NCBI GenBank assembly: GCA_944385645.1
Contig: CALWYA010000071.1
Coordinates: 1 to 7,614, forward strand
DNA length: 7,614 nucleotides
Direction of reading: 5' to 3'
Origin: an uncultured Oscillospiraceae bacterium
GTDB taxonomy: Bacteria > Bacillota > Clostridia > Oscillospirales > Oscillospiraceae
Shown here: one piece after another, positions 1 through 5,535 of the stretch
How the letters are laid out: each line of letters opens with the position of its first letter
How positions within the stretch are numbered: the first letter of the stretch is position 1
Program-made: the position numbers and the translations under genes
The notes under the pieces: generated by a model
What the model was told of the DNA's origin: nothing
Database searches by the model: none
Seen by the model: only the letters and a program-made list of their open reading frames with translations

Positions 1-1293
1 GGTGTCCACCACCACCACCAGCGAGCGGGTGTCGGCGATGAGCAGGGCCTCCTGGGCGGACAAAAAGCCGTCGTGGTACTCGGGGAGCTGGGCCAGCTTG
101 TCGATGAGCTCCTGGCCGGGACAGCCGCCGGGCTCCCGGATGATGTGGGCGGGCACGCCGTTCTTCCGGCACAGGGCGCACACCCCGGCGGCGGCGCCCA
201 CCGCGTCGTTGTCCGGGGACTTGTGCCCCATGATGAACACCTGGGAGGAGTCGGAGATGAGGGAGGACAGGGCGTTGGCCATGACCCGGCTTTTGACCTT
301 GGTGCGCTTCTCCGTCTCCTTGGAGCGGCCGCCGTAGAACTCGAAGGTGAACTTGTTGCGGATGACCGCCTGGTCGCCCCCCCGGGACAGGGCCATGTCG
401 ATGGACAGGTTGGCGAAGCTGAGCAGCTCCCGGAAGCTGTCGGCGTCCTTGCCGATGCCGATGGACAGGGAGGCGTTGATGCCGCTTGGGTTGACCACCT
501 GATGGATGGTGTCCAGCACGTCGAATTTGTTCTCCACAAACTGGGTCAGATACTGCTCTTCAAAGAGGAAGAGGTACCGCTCCCGCTGATACCGGCGCAG
601 CAGGCCCCCCGTCCCAGCCACCCAGGCGTCCAGCCGGGCGTCGATCTCGGCCAGGATGTTGGACCGCTCGTTCTCGGTGAGGTTTTTCATCAGGTCCTCG
701 TAGTTGTCGATGAGCAGGACGGCGGCCACCGGCCGGGAGGCCTCATAGCGGTCCCGGATATTGGCCAGCTCGGTGATGTCCACCCAGTAGGTGGTGGCCA
801 GGAAGCCGCCGGTGCGGCCCCCGGTGCGCACCAGGTGGCCAAAGACCAGAAACCGCCGGCCGTTGAACTCCACGTCCTCGGGGCACTCGTTCTTGCCCTC
901 TATGAGCCACCGGGCGTCAAAGCCGGGCAGCAGGGCGGACAGCTTGGTGTCGTACAGGTGCTCCTTCTGGCCGGTGAGCTGGAGAAAGCGGTCGTTGGTC
1001 CAGATGATGTCGTCGCTCTCCGGCCGGAACAGCACCATGGGCAGGGGGGAGTTGACCATGGTGTCCTTGGTGGCGGTGTCCACCGTGCCGGTGTAGTTGT
1101 CCAGATACTTGTTCAGCTCTTTCCGGCGGCGGCGGCCGCTCTCCCGGGCGTACACCCCCAGCCCCACCACGATGGCCAGCTCCAGCCCCGCCAGGGGCAG
1201 GGAGAAGGCGGCGGAGAGGATGGCAAAGAGGATCAGGAACAGAAAGTACAGCCGGAAACTGGGCTGAAGCAGCTGGTTGAGTTTTCGATTCAT
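1..1293 (-). CDS. gdpP: GdpP-family cyclic-di-AMP phosphodiesterase (C-terminus cut off by window edge)
   Basis: Membrane-bound phosphodiesterase that hydrolyses the second messenger c-di-AMP, which in Firmicutes governs potassium/osmotic balance and cell-wall stress. I read 431 residues on the minus strand. Two membrane helices lie at about 12-29 and 32-49, followed by a basic stretch (RRRRK, 54-58). A PAS-like region spans about 79-172. A degenerate GGDEF domain spans about 185-312 and contains SRGGDQ (303-308) in place of GGDEF, as is usual in this family. The DHH domain starts near 345, with the metal-binding motif MGHKSPDND (355-363; H357, D361, D363). The window ends in VVVVDT (426-431), the second DHH motif, so the true DHH triad and the DHHA1 domain (roughly 220 residues by family length) are missing. 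The ATG at 1293-1291 is preceded by AGGGGGC at 1301-1307. Divergent from ilvE. The family assignment rests on the domain order and motifs and is secure. Confidence 0.95.
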   Translation of the reverse strand, partial: MNRKLNQLLQPSFRLYFLFLILFAILSAAFSLPLAGLELAIVVGLGVYARESGRRRRKELNKYLDNYTGTVDTATKDTMVNSPLPMVLFRPESDDIIWTNDRFLQLTGQKEHLYDTKLSALLPGFDARWLIEGKNECPEDVEFNGRRFLVFGHLVRTGGRTGGFLATTYWVDITELANIRDRYEASRPVAAVLLIDNYEDLMKNLTENERSNILAEIDARLDAWVAGTGGLLRRYQRERYLFLFEEQYLTQFVENKFDVLDTIHQVVNPSGINASLSIGIGKDADSFRELLSFANLSIDMALSRGGDQAVIRNKFTFEFYGGRSKETEKRTKVKSRVMANALSSLISDSSQVFIMGHKSPDNDAVGAAAGVCALCRKNGVPAHIIREPGGCPGQELIDKLAQLPEYHDGFLSAQEALLIADTRSLVVVVDT

Positions 1294-1353
1294 GGATACA
1301 GCCCCCTGACGATCAACTAGAAAGGGAAGGAAACTCCATACGAAAGGTATTTT

Positions 1354-1382
1354 ATTATATCAGATGGAAAGAGAGAAAACAA
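1354..1382 (-). promoter_or_regulatory. Sigma-A-type promoter of gdpP
   Basis: On the minus strand, TTGTTT (1382-1377) and a perfect TATAAT (1359-1354) are separated by 17 bp. A TGA directly before the -10 box gives an extended -10 element (TGn). Transcription would start near 1347, leaving a leader of about 50 nt before the gdpP start at 1293. The region is AT-rich against a GC-rich background, which supports the call. Confidence 0.75.
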
Positions 1383-1460
1383 GGGGGCCGGCCGGCGGGG
1401 GGACAGAAAAGTTTTGGATGGGATCGGCGAAAAAATGTATGGAAGCGGCGTGCTGACCCG

Positions 1461-1489
1461 TTGCGCCCGGGAGAAATTACTGCTATAAT
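1461..1489 (+). promoter_or_regulatory. Sigma-A-type promoter of ilvE
   Basis: TTGCGC (1461-1466) and a perfect TATAAT (1484-1489) lie 17 bp apart, with TG at 1481-1482 forming an extended -10 (TGCTATAAT). Predicted start is near 1496, giving a leader of about 80 nt before ilvE. I looked for a T-box or other amino-acid-sensing leader and saw none; the leader is too short for one. The rest of 1294-1575 between the two divergent promoters is GC-rich (a GGCCGGCCGGC run near 1386) with no gene that I can support. Confidence 0.75.
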
Positions 1490-1508
1490 ACCTAGTTGAA
1501 ACGCCCCG

Positions 1509-1536
1509 CCCCTTGGCCAGAGGGAGAGGCAAGGGG
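1509..1536 (+). repeat. Inverted repeat in the ilvE leader
   Basis: CCCCTTG (1509-1515) pairs with CAAGGGG (1530-1536) around a 14-nt purine-rich loop, within the predicted 5' leader of ilvE. No U-tract follows, so it is not an intrinsic terminator. It could be an RNA fold upstream of the ribosome binding site or the remnant of a dispersed intergenic repeat; the sequence alone does not decide. Confidence 0.45.
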
Positions 1537-1575
1537 TATTGCATAAAGAAGAGAATCAACACAGGAGGGATTTCC

Positions 1576-2637
1576 ATGGAAATCAAGATCACCCGAGCCC
1601 AGACCCTGAAGGAGAAGCCCGACTCCTCCCATCTGGTGTTCGGCACCAACATGACCGACCACATGTTCATCGCCGACTATGACGAGGGACAGGGCTGGCA
1701 CGACCCCCGCATCGTCCCCTACGGCCCCCTGCCCATCGACCCGGCGGCCAAGGTTCTGCACTACGCCGAGGAGATCTTCGAGGGCCTGAAGGCCTACCGC
1801 ACCGCCGACGGCTCCATTCAGCTGTTCCGCCCCTGGGACAACGTGGACCGGCTGAACAAGTCCGCCGAGCGGCTGTGCCTGCCCCAGATCCCCGAGGAGC
1901 TGGCCATGGCCGGCATCACTGAGCTGGTGAAGGTGGAGCAGGACTGGGTGCCCCGGGAGAAGGATACCTCCCTGTATATCCGGCCCTTCATGATCGGCCT
2001 GGACCCCGCCCTGGGCGTCCACGCCTCCCACCACGTGCAGTACATCGTGGTGGTCTGCCCCGTGGGGGCCTACTACCCCGAGGGGCTGGACCCGGTGAAG
2101 ATCTACGTGGAGGAGCGGGACGTGCGGGCCGTCCGGGGCGGCACCGGCATGGCCAAGACCGGCGGCAACTACGCCGCCTCCCTGCGGGCCAGCGACGTGG
2201 CCGAGCACCACGGGTACAGCCAGGTGCTGTGGCTGGACGGCGTCCACCGCAAGTATATCGAGGAAGTCGGCTCCATGAACGTGATGTTCAAGGTCAACGG
2301 CAAGATCCTCACCCCCGATTTGAACGGCTCCGTGCTGGACGGCATCACCCGCCGGTCCTGTATCCAGCTGCTGAAGGACTGGGGCTATGAGGTGGAGGAG
2401 CGGCGCATCTCCGCCCAGGAGCTGTTCGAGGCCGCCGAGAACGGCCAGCTGGAAGAGGCCTGGGGCACCGGCACCGCCGCCGTGGTCTCCCCCATCGGGG
2501 AGCTGGCCATGGGGGAGGAGAAGGTCACCGTCAGCCACAACCAGATCGGCCCCGTCACCCAGCGGCTGTACGACGAGCTCACCGGCATCCAGTGGGGCCG
2601 GGTGGCCGATCCCCACGGCTGGATCATGAAGCTGTAA
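1576..2637 (+). CDS. ilvE: Branched-chain amino acid aminotransferase
   Basis: PLP-dependent fold-type IV aminotransferase that interconverts leucine, isoleucine and valine with their 2-oxo acids using glutamate/2-oxoglutarate; cytoplasmic, last step of branched-chain amino acid synthesis. The product is 353 residues, matching the longer (eukaryote-like) BCAT subgroup rather than the ~310-residue E. coli form. Visible signatures are FEGLKAYR (68-75), YIRPFMIG (134-141), the PLP lysine K194 in GMAKTGGNYAASL, EEVGSMNVMF (229-238) and GTGTAAVVSP (297-306). The last is the site where mammalian BCATs carry a redox CxxC; here it has no cysteines. The ATG at 1576 is chosen because AGGAGGG at 1563-1569 sits just upstream; the reading frame opens upstream at 1513 but without a comparable ribosome site. 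Transcribed alone from its own promoter and ended by the terminator at 2705-2744. Confidence 0.96.
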   Translation: MEIKITRAQTLKEKPDSSHLVFGTNMTDHMFIADYDEGQGWHDPRIVPYGPLPIDPAAKVLHYAEEIFEGLKAYRTADGSIQLFRPWDNVDRLNKSAERLCLPQIPEELAMAGITELVKVEQDWVPREKDTSLYIRPFMIGLDPALGVHASHHVQYIVVVCPVGAYYPEGLDPVKIYVEERDVRAVRGGTGMAKTGGNYAASLRASDVAEHHGYSQVLWLDGVHRKYIEEVGSMNVMFKVNGKILTPDLNGSVLDGITRRSCIQLLKDWGYEVEERRISAQELFEAAENGQLEEAWGTGTAAVVSPIGELAMGEEKVTVSHNQIGPVTQRLYDELTGIQWGRVADPHGWIMKL

Positions 2638-2659
2638 GAGAATCCCTGCAAAAGGATCT

Positions 2660-2693
2660 GACATCCGGCCCGGCGGCCGCCGGGCCGGATGTC
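2660..2693. repeat. Perfect 34-bp palindrome downstream of ilvE
   Basis: Two 17-nt arms (2660-2676 and 2677-2693) are exact reverse complements with no spacer, starting GACATCCGGCC and centred on CGGCCG. It begins 22 nt after the ilvE stop. No T-run follows on the plus strand (GAAAGAA comes next), so it is not itself a standard intrinsic terminator. It may stabilise the mRNA 3' end, act as a protein-binding site, or be a leftover repeat element. Confidence 0.75.
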
Positions 2694-2704
2694 GAAAGAA
2701 CTGC

Positions 2705-2744
2705 AAAGCCCGCCCGCTTTCCGTCGGAAAGCGGGCGGGCTTTT
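2705..2744. terminator. Bidirectional intrinsic terminator between ilvE and the anti-sigma gene
   Basis: A 15-bp GC-rich stem (2708-2722 with 2726-2740, loop GTC) is followed by TTTT (2741-2744) on the plus strand and has AAA (2705-2707) on its other side, giving a short U-run on the minus transcript too. It lies between the convergent ends of ilvE (2637, plus) and the anti-sigma gene (2777, minus), where a shared terminator is expected. Stronger for the plus direction. Confidence 0.88.
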
Positions 2745-2776
2745 GTGTCGTTCAAATTCAGAAGGGGAGGGGGCGG

Positions 2777-3571
2777 TCAGTCCCCCTGGATGACCAGGGC
2801 GCACGGCCCGTCCTGCCCCTCGGAGCTGGTGCGGTCGCCGGTGATGCCCTGCGCCTGGGCCAGGGTCTGGATGGCGTCCAGCTGCTCCGGGGTGAGGGGG
2901 GAGTAGGTGTCGCTGCCGTCGGCGGTGGAGTGGGATACCACTGTGTCCGGGGGAAGCAGCTCCGCCGCCCCCTGGGGCAGGGCGTCCAGGGTGAGCACCT
3001 GGGAGAAGGCCTCCTGGGACGGGCCGTTCTGGAGAGGCTCGCCCTCGCCGTCAAAGGCGTCGGTCTGCGCCCCCTCGGCCTCCGGGTCCACCAGAGCGGC
3101 GTTGGCCCGGGGGGCGGCGCCATAGGCGTCATACTGGGCGGGAGCGGTCCCGGAGTTTTCCCCGGCTGCCTCGGGAGCGAGGGAGTAGAGGCCGATGGAG
3201 CTGTCCGTGCCAATCTCACCCAGGTCGGGGGCGGTGTTGCCCAGCTGGCCCGCCCCGTAGAGGCCTATGCACAGGGCCGCGCAGGCGGCCAGGCCGGCCA
3301 GGGCCTTGAACTGGGGCCGGCGGAACAGGGGGATGACCCTGCCCGCGGGCTTCTTTGTCCGGACGCGGTCCATGACCCCCTGGGCGAAGCCGGCGGGGGC
3401 CTCCAGCTCCGCCAGCGCGGGGAAGTCCCCGTGGAGCTGTTCCAGCTGCTGGGCCAGGGCCCGGCAGCTGGAGCACTGGGCCAGATGGGCCTCCAGCTCC
3501 GCCGCCTCGCCGGCGGGCAGCTCCCCGTCCAGCCGGGCGGACAGCTGTTCCAGGCAGCGTTTGCAGTTCAT
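2777..3571 (-). CDS. Zinc-finger membrane anti-sigma factor, partner of the adjacent ECF sigma factor
   Basis: Predicted to hold the neighbouring ECF sigma factor inactive at the membrane until an envelope signal releases it. The 264-residue product starts with a zinc-binding anti-sigma (zf-HC2/ZAS) domain: C3 and C6, then H29-x3-C33-x2-C36. A linker rich in Arg/Lys (71-89) precedes one membrane helix at about 88-106 (FKALAGLAACAALCIGLYGA), leaving residues 107-264 outside. This outer part is acidic and rich in Ala/Gly/Pro, with low complexity at about 130-190, and matches no domain I recognise. ATG at 3571 is preferred: AAGGAGG lies 8-9 nt upstream. A GTG at 3580 is in frame but overlaps that ribosome site. 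The gene follows the sigma gene after 168 bp. Role is inferred from domain layout and gene order; the specific signal is unknown. Confidence 0.9.
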   Translation of the reverse strand: MNCKRCLEQLSARLDGELPAGEAAELEAHLAQCSSCRALAQQLEQLHGDFPALAELEAPAGFAQGVMDRVRTKKPAGRVIPLFRRPQFKALAGLAACAALCIGLYGAGQLGNTAPDLGEIGTDSSIGLYSLAPEAAGENSGTAPAQYDAYGAAPRANAALVDPEAEGAQTDAFDGEGEPLQNGPSQEAFSQVLTLDALPQGAAELLPPDTVVSHSTADGSDTYSPLTPEQLDAIQTLAQAQGITGDRTSSEGQDGPCALVIQGD

Positions 3572-3661
3572 GGGCCTCACCTCCTTGTGTTCTGAGTCGT
3601 ATCTCTGGTCGGTCCGCCCCTTGCGGAGCGGAGATTTTGTCTTGTCCCGAACCTTTTGTAC

Positions 3662-3688
3662 GTTCCCGCCCCCGCAGGGGACGGGAAC
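3662..3688 (-). other. Hairpin in the sigma/anti-sigma intergenic region
   Basis: GTTCCCG (3662-3668) plus CCCC (3669-3672) pair with GGGG (3677-3680) and CGGGAAC (3682-3688), with one bulged A at 3681: an 11-bp stem and a 4-nt loop. In the minus transcript it lies between the sigma and anti-sigma coding regions, about 90 nt before the anti-sigma start. A weaker 5-bp stem (CCCAA 3689-3693 with TTGGG 3700-3704) abuts it. No U-run follows on the minus strand, so simple termination is unlikely; mRNA processing or partial attenuation is possible. The rest of 3572-3739 holds no supported gene. Confidence 0.5.
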
Positions 3689-3725
3689 CCCAAATAAGAT
3701 TGGGAGTTTTGTTCTTCTGTGGGCT

Positions 3726-3754
3726 TAGACGCAGGGAGATCAGGAAAAGTTCCC
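3726..3754 (-). promoter_or_regulatory. Candidate ECF-sigma-type promoter in front of the anti-sigma gene
   Basis: On the minus strand, GGGAAC (3754-3749) and CGTCTA (3731-3726) lie 17 bp apart. ECF promoters commonly have an AAC-containing -35 box and a CGT-type -10 box at about this spacing, and ECF sigma factors often control their own operon. The -35 box falls inside the last codons of the sigma gene, so this promoter would express the anti-sigma gene alone, with a leader of about 150 nt. Both boxes are short, so chance occurrence cannot be excluded. Confidence 0.35.
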
Positions 3755-4309
3755 GTCCTCCAGCAAAATTTTTCGCAGGGCCAGCCGGGCCCGGGCGATG
3801 CGGGACTTCACCGTCCCCAGGTCCAGGTCCAGGGCCTGGGCGATCTCCTGATAGCTCAGCCCGGACAGCTCCCGCAGCACCAGGGGCCGGCGCTGGTACT
3901 CGGGCAGCCGCTCCAGCCCCCGGGCCAGGGCCCGGCCCCGCTCGGACTGCTCCAGCTTCCGGTGGGGGTCCTGCTCCCAGTCGGCGGGCTCGGCCCAGCC
4001 GGCCTCCTCGTCGTCCAGGGAGACGGCGGGGGCGGTCTCCTGCCGGCGCTTCTGCCGGCGCAGCCAGTCGATGCACAGGTTGGTGGTCAGCCGGTAGAGC
4101 CAGGTGGAGAAGCTGCTCTCCCCCTGGAAGGAGGGCAGGTTCTGCCAGGCCTTCAGGAAGGCCTCCTGGGCCAGGTCGGCCGCCTCCTCCCGGTCGCCCA
4201 CCAGCCGGACGGCCAGGGAATAGACCTTATTCTGATTGTCCAGCACCAGCCGCTCAAAGGCGTCCTGGTCCCCGGCCCTAGCCCGGGCGGCCAGCTCCTG
4301 GTCGGTCAT
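3740..4309 (-). CDS. ECF-family RNA polymerase sigma factor (RpoE/SigW-like)
   Basis: Alternative sigma factor that directs RNA polymerase to stress promoters when released from its anti-sigma factor. The 189-residue product has only regions 2 and 4, the usual ECF design and length. Region 2 spans about 14-85, with the core-binding segment DLAQEAFLKAWQNL (45-58) and the DNA-melting segment FSTWLYRLTTNLCIDWLRR (67-85). An acidic linker runs 99-117. Region 4 spans about 121-182, with a helix-turn-helix at SYQEIAQALDLDLGTVKSRI (152-171). ATG at 4309 is chosen because a GGGGG purine run lies 7 nt upstream within AAAGGGGG; an in-frame GTG two codons earlier (4315) overlaps that site. It lies 92 bp after dusB and 168 bp before the zinc-finger anti-sigma gene, all on the minus strand, so the three may be co-transcribed. 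No clear sigma-A promoter was found in 4310-4401. The subgroup and regulon cannot be told from sequence alone. Confidence 0.95.
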   Translation of the reverse strand: MTDQELAARARAGDQDAFERLVLDNQNKVYSLAVRLVGDREEAADLAQEAFLKAWQNLPSFQGESSFSTWLYRLTTNLCIDWLRRQKRRQETAPAVSLDDEEAGWAEPADWEQDPHRKLEQSERGRALARGLERLPEYQRRPLVLRELSGLSYQEIAQALDLDLGTVKSRIARARLALRKILLEDGNFS

Positions 4310-4328
4310 GAACACACCCCCTTTTTTC

Positions 4329-4400
4329 AGAGTGGAGAGTAAAGAGTGAAGAGTGGAGATACTTCTCCTTTTCCAGACTGTCCTCTCAACTCTTCACTCT
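4329..4400. repeat. Foldback of AGAGTRR heptamer repeats
   Basis: Four tandem 7-bp units of consensus AGAGTRR occupy 4329-4356 on the plus strand. About 30 bp further on, the same kind of units occur in opposite orientation (AGAGTGA then AGAGTTG on the minus strand, within 4387-4400). The arms share a perfect 12-bp inverted repeat, AGAGTGAAGAGT at 4343-4354 with its complement at 4389-4400. The element fills nearly all of the gap between dusB and the sigma gene. From memory, similar heptamer-based intergenic repeats occur in other Clostridia and in cyanobacteria; I cannot confirm copy number here. Confidence 0.7.
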
Positions 4401-4401
4401 C

Positions 4402-5373
4402 TTAACACAGGTCCCTCTTGATCCCCTTCGTCACCCGGTACACGTCCTCCAGGGTGGTGATCTTCACGATCTGCTCCTTATAGTACCCCGCGTGGGGGAC
4501 CCCCTTCAGGTACCAGGCGTACTGCCGCCGGGCCTCCAGGCAGGCGATCTTCTCCCCCTTGTTGGCGGCGGCCAGCTCGAACTGCCGCACGGCGGTGTCG
4601 CACCGCTCCGACAGAGGGGGGAGGGGCGGGATGGGCCGGCCCTCCAGGGCGGCCCTGCACTGGGCGAAGATCCAGGGATTGCCGAACACCCCCCGGCCGA
4701 TCATGGCCATGTCCGCCCCGGTGTACTTCAAGATGCGGGGGGCGTCTTCCCCCTTGAACACGTCCCCGTTGGCGATGACAGGGATCTTCACCGCCTGCTT
4801 GACCTCCCGGATATAGTCCCAGTTGGCCCGGCCGGCGTACATCTGGGCCCGGGTGCGGCCGTGGACGGCCACGGCGGCGGCCCCCGCCGCCTCCATGGCC
4901 CGGGCGAACTCCACGCAGTTGATGGAGCCCTTGTCCCAGCCCAGGCGGAACTTCACCGTCACCGGACAGCCCGCTCCCCGGACCACCGCCTCCAGCACCT
5001 TGACGGCCAGATCGGGATTGCGCATCAGGCCGGAGCCGTCCCCGGAGTTGGCCACCTTGGGCACCGGGCAGCCCATGTTGATGTCGATGAAGTCGGCCCC
5101 GGACACCTCGTGGGCGATGGCCGCCCCCTCCTGCATACACACCGGGTCGCTGCCGAAGATCTGGGCGGCGGCGGGGTGCTCGTCCTCCCCCATCTGGAGC
5201 AGGGGGATGGTCTTTTTGTCCTGATAGCACAGGGCCTTGGCGCTGACCATCTCGGTGCAGGTCAGCCCCGCCCCCTGCTCCCGGCAGATGGCGCGGAAGG
5301 CCAGGTCGGTGACCCCGGCCATGGGGCCCAGGGCCAGGGGCGTCTCGATGGGGATTCCTCCGATGGATACCAT
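4402..5373 (-). CDS. dusB: tRNA-dihydrouridine synthase, DusB type
   Basis: FMN-dependent, NADPH-using enzyme that reduces specific uridines in tRNA (D-loop region) to dihydrouridine; cytoplasmic. The 323-residue product matches the family length. The N-terminal TIM barrel shows LALGPMAGVTDLAFR (13-27), the catalytic cysteine C102 in DINMGCPVPKV, the FMN/substrate residues K141 and R143 in VTVKFRLGWD, H171 in VHGRTR, and the FMN-phosphate site IANGD (200-204) with MIGRG (224-228). The helical C-terminal domain begins near 245. ATG at 5373 has GGAG 7 nt upstream (minus strand). In many Firmicutes dusB follows pabA/folate genes or precedes lysS; here it has its own promoter, facing away from a DUF815 ATPase, and is followed in the same direction by an ECF sigma gene. 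Which tRNA position it modifies is not certain from sequence. Confidence 0.95.
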   Translation of the reverse strand: MVSIGGIPIETPLALGPMAGVTDLAFRAICREQGAGLTCTEMVSAKALCYQDKKTIPLLQMGEDEHPAAAQIFGSDPVCMQEGAAIAHEVSGADFIDINMGCPVPKVANSGDGSGLMRNPDLAVKVLEAVVRGAGCPVTVKFRLGWDKGSINCVEFARAMEAAGAAAVAVHGRTRAQMYAGRANWDYIREVKQAVKIPVIANGDVFKGEDAPRILKYTGADMAMIGRGVFGNPWIFAQCRAALEGRPIPPLPPLSERCDTAVRQFELAAANKGEKIACLEARRQYAWYLKGVPHAGYYKEQIVKITTLEDVYRVTKGIKRDLC

Positions 5374-5448
5374 AGTACAACTCCAAACGTTCCGATTCCG
5401 GGCGCGCGCTTTTGCCTCTGCGGCGCCGCCCGCCGCGTATTCCTGCTT

Positions 5449-5477
5449 ATCTTACCACAGCCCCTGCCCGTTGACAA
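5449..5477 (-). promoter_or_regulatory. Sigma-A-type promoter of dusB
   Basis: On the minus strand, TTGTCA (5477-5472) and TAAGAT (5454-5449) are 17 bp apart, with TGG immediately before the -10 box forming an extended -10. The predicted start near 5442 gives a leader of about 70 nt. Its -35 box is nearly the complement of the -35 box of the divergent ATPase promoter. Confidence 0.7.
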
Positions 5478-5499
5478 GGGCGCGGTCAGCCTTTACAAT
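5471..5499 (+). promoter_or_regulatory. Sigma-A-type promoter of the DUF815 ATPase gene
   Basis: A perfect TTGACA (5471-5476) and TACAAT (5494-5499) are separated by 17 bp. The predicted start near 5506 leaves a leader of about 30 nt. A 5-bp inverted repeat, GGGTC (5501-5505) and GACCC (5515-5519), spans the predicted start site and could be a small operator or simply chance. Confidence 0.78.
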
Positions 5500-5535
5500 A
5501 GGGTCTGTCGAATTGACCCCAAAGGAGCGTTTTTG

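Noticed and set aside
73..1320. Long plus-strand open frame of about 415 codons
   Set aside because: It is the complement of gdpP, which has clear motifs on the minus strand; the plus translation is low-complexity Gly/Val/Gln/Pro typical of an antisense frame in GC-rich DNA.
1490..1575. T-box riboswitch before ilvE
   Set aside because: The leader is too short and I see no T-box core sequence or terminator/antiterminator pair.
1492..2706. Long minus-strand open frame opposite ilvE
   Set aside because: Antisense shadow of a firmly identified aminotransferase gene; the translation is rich in His/Leu/Gly/Val without recognisable motifs and has no ribosome site.
3216..4076. Minus-strand frame spanning parts of both sigma and anti-sigma genes, hinting at a fusion
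   Set aside because: It is out of frame with both proteins and Gly/Pro/Arg-rich; both real genes have their own starts, stops and ribosome sites.
3637..4342. Overlapping plus-strand frames opposite the sigma factor
   Set aside because: Pro/Gly/Arg-rich shadow translations of the ECF sigma gene; no family resemblance.
4329..4400. CRISPR array or intrinsic terminator reading of the heptamer repeats
   Set aside because: Units are only 7 bp with no spacers, and the foldback is not followed by a T-run on either strand.
4310..4401. Sigma-A promoter for the sigma factor gene
   Set aside because: A TTGAGA occurs on the minus strand, but no acceptable -10 box lies 16-18 bp from it.
4492..5535. 348-codon upstream extension of the DUF815 ATPase frame
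   Set aside because: This stretch is antisense to dusB; the promoter at 5471-5499 and AAAGGAG at 5521-5527 place the real start at 5536.
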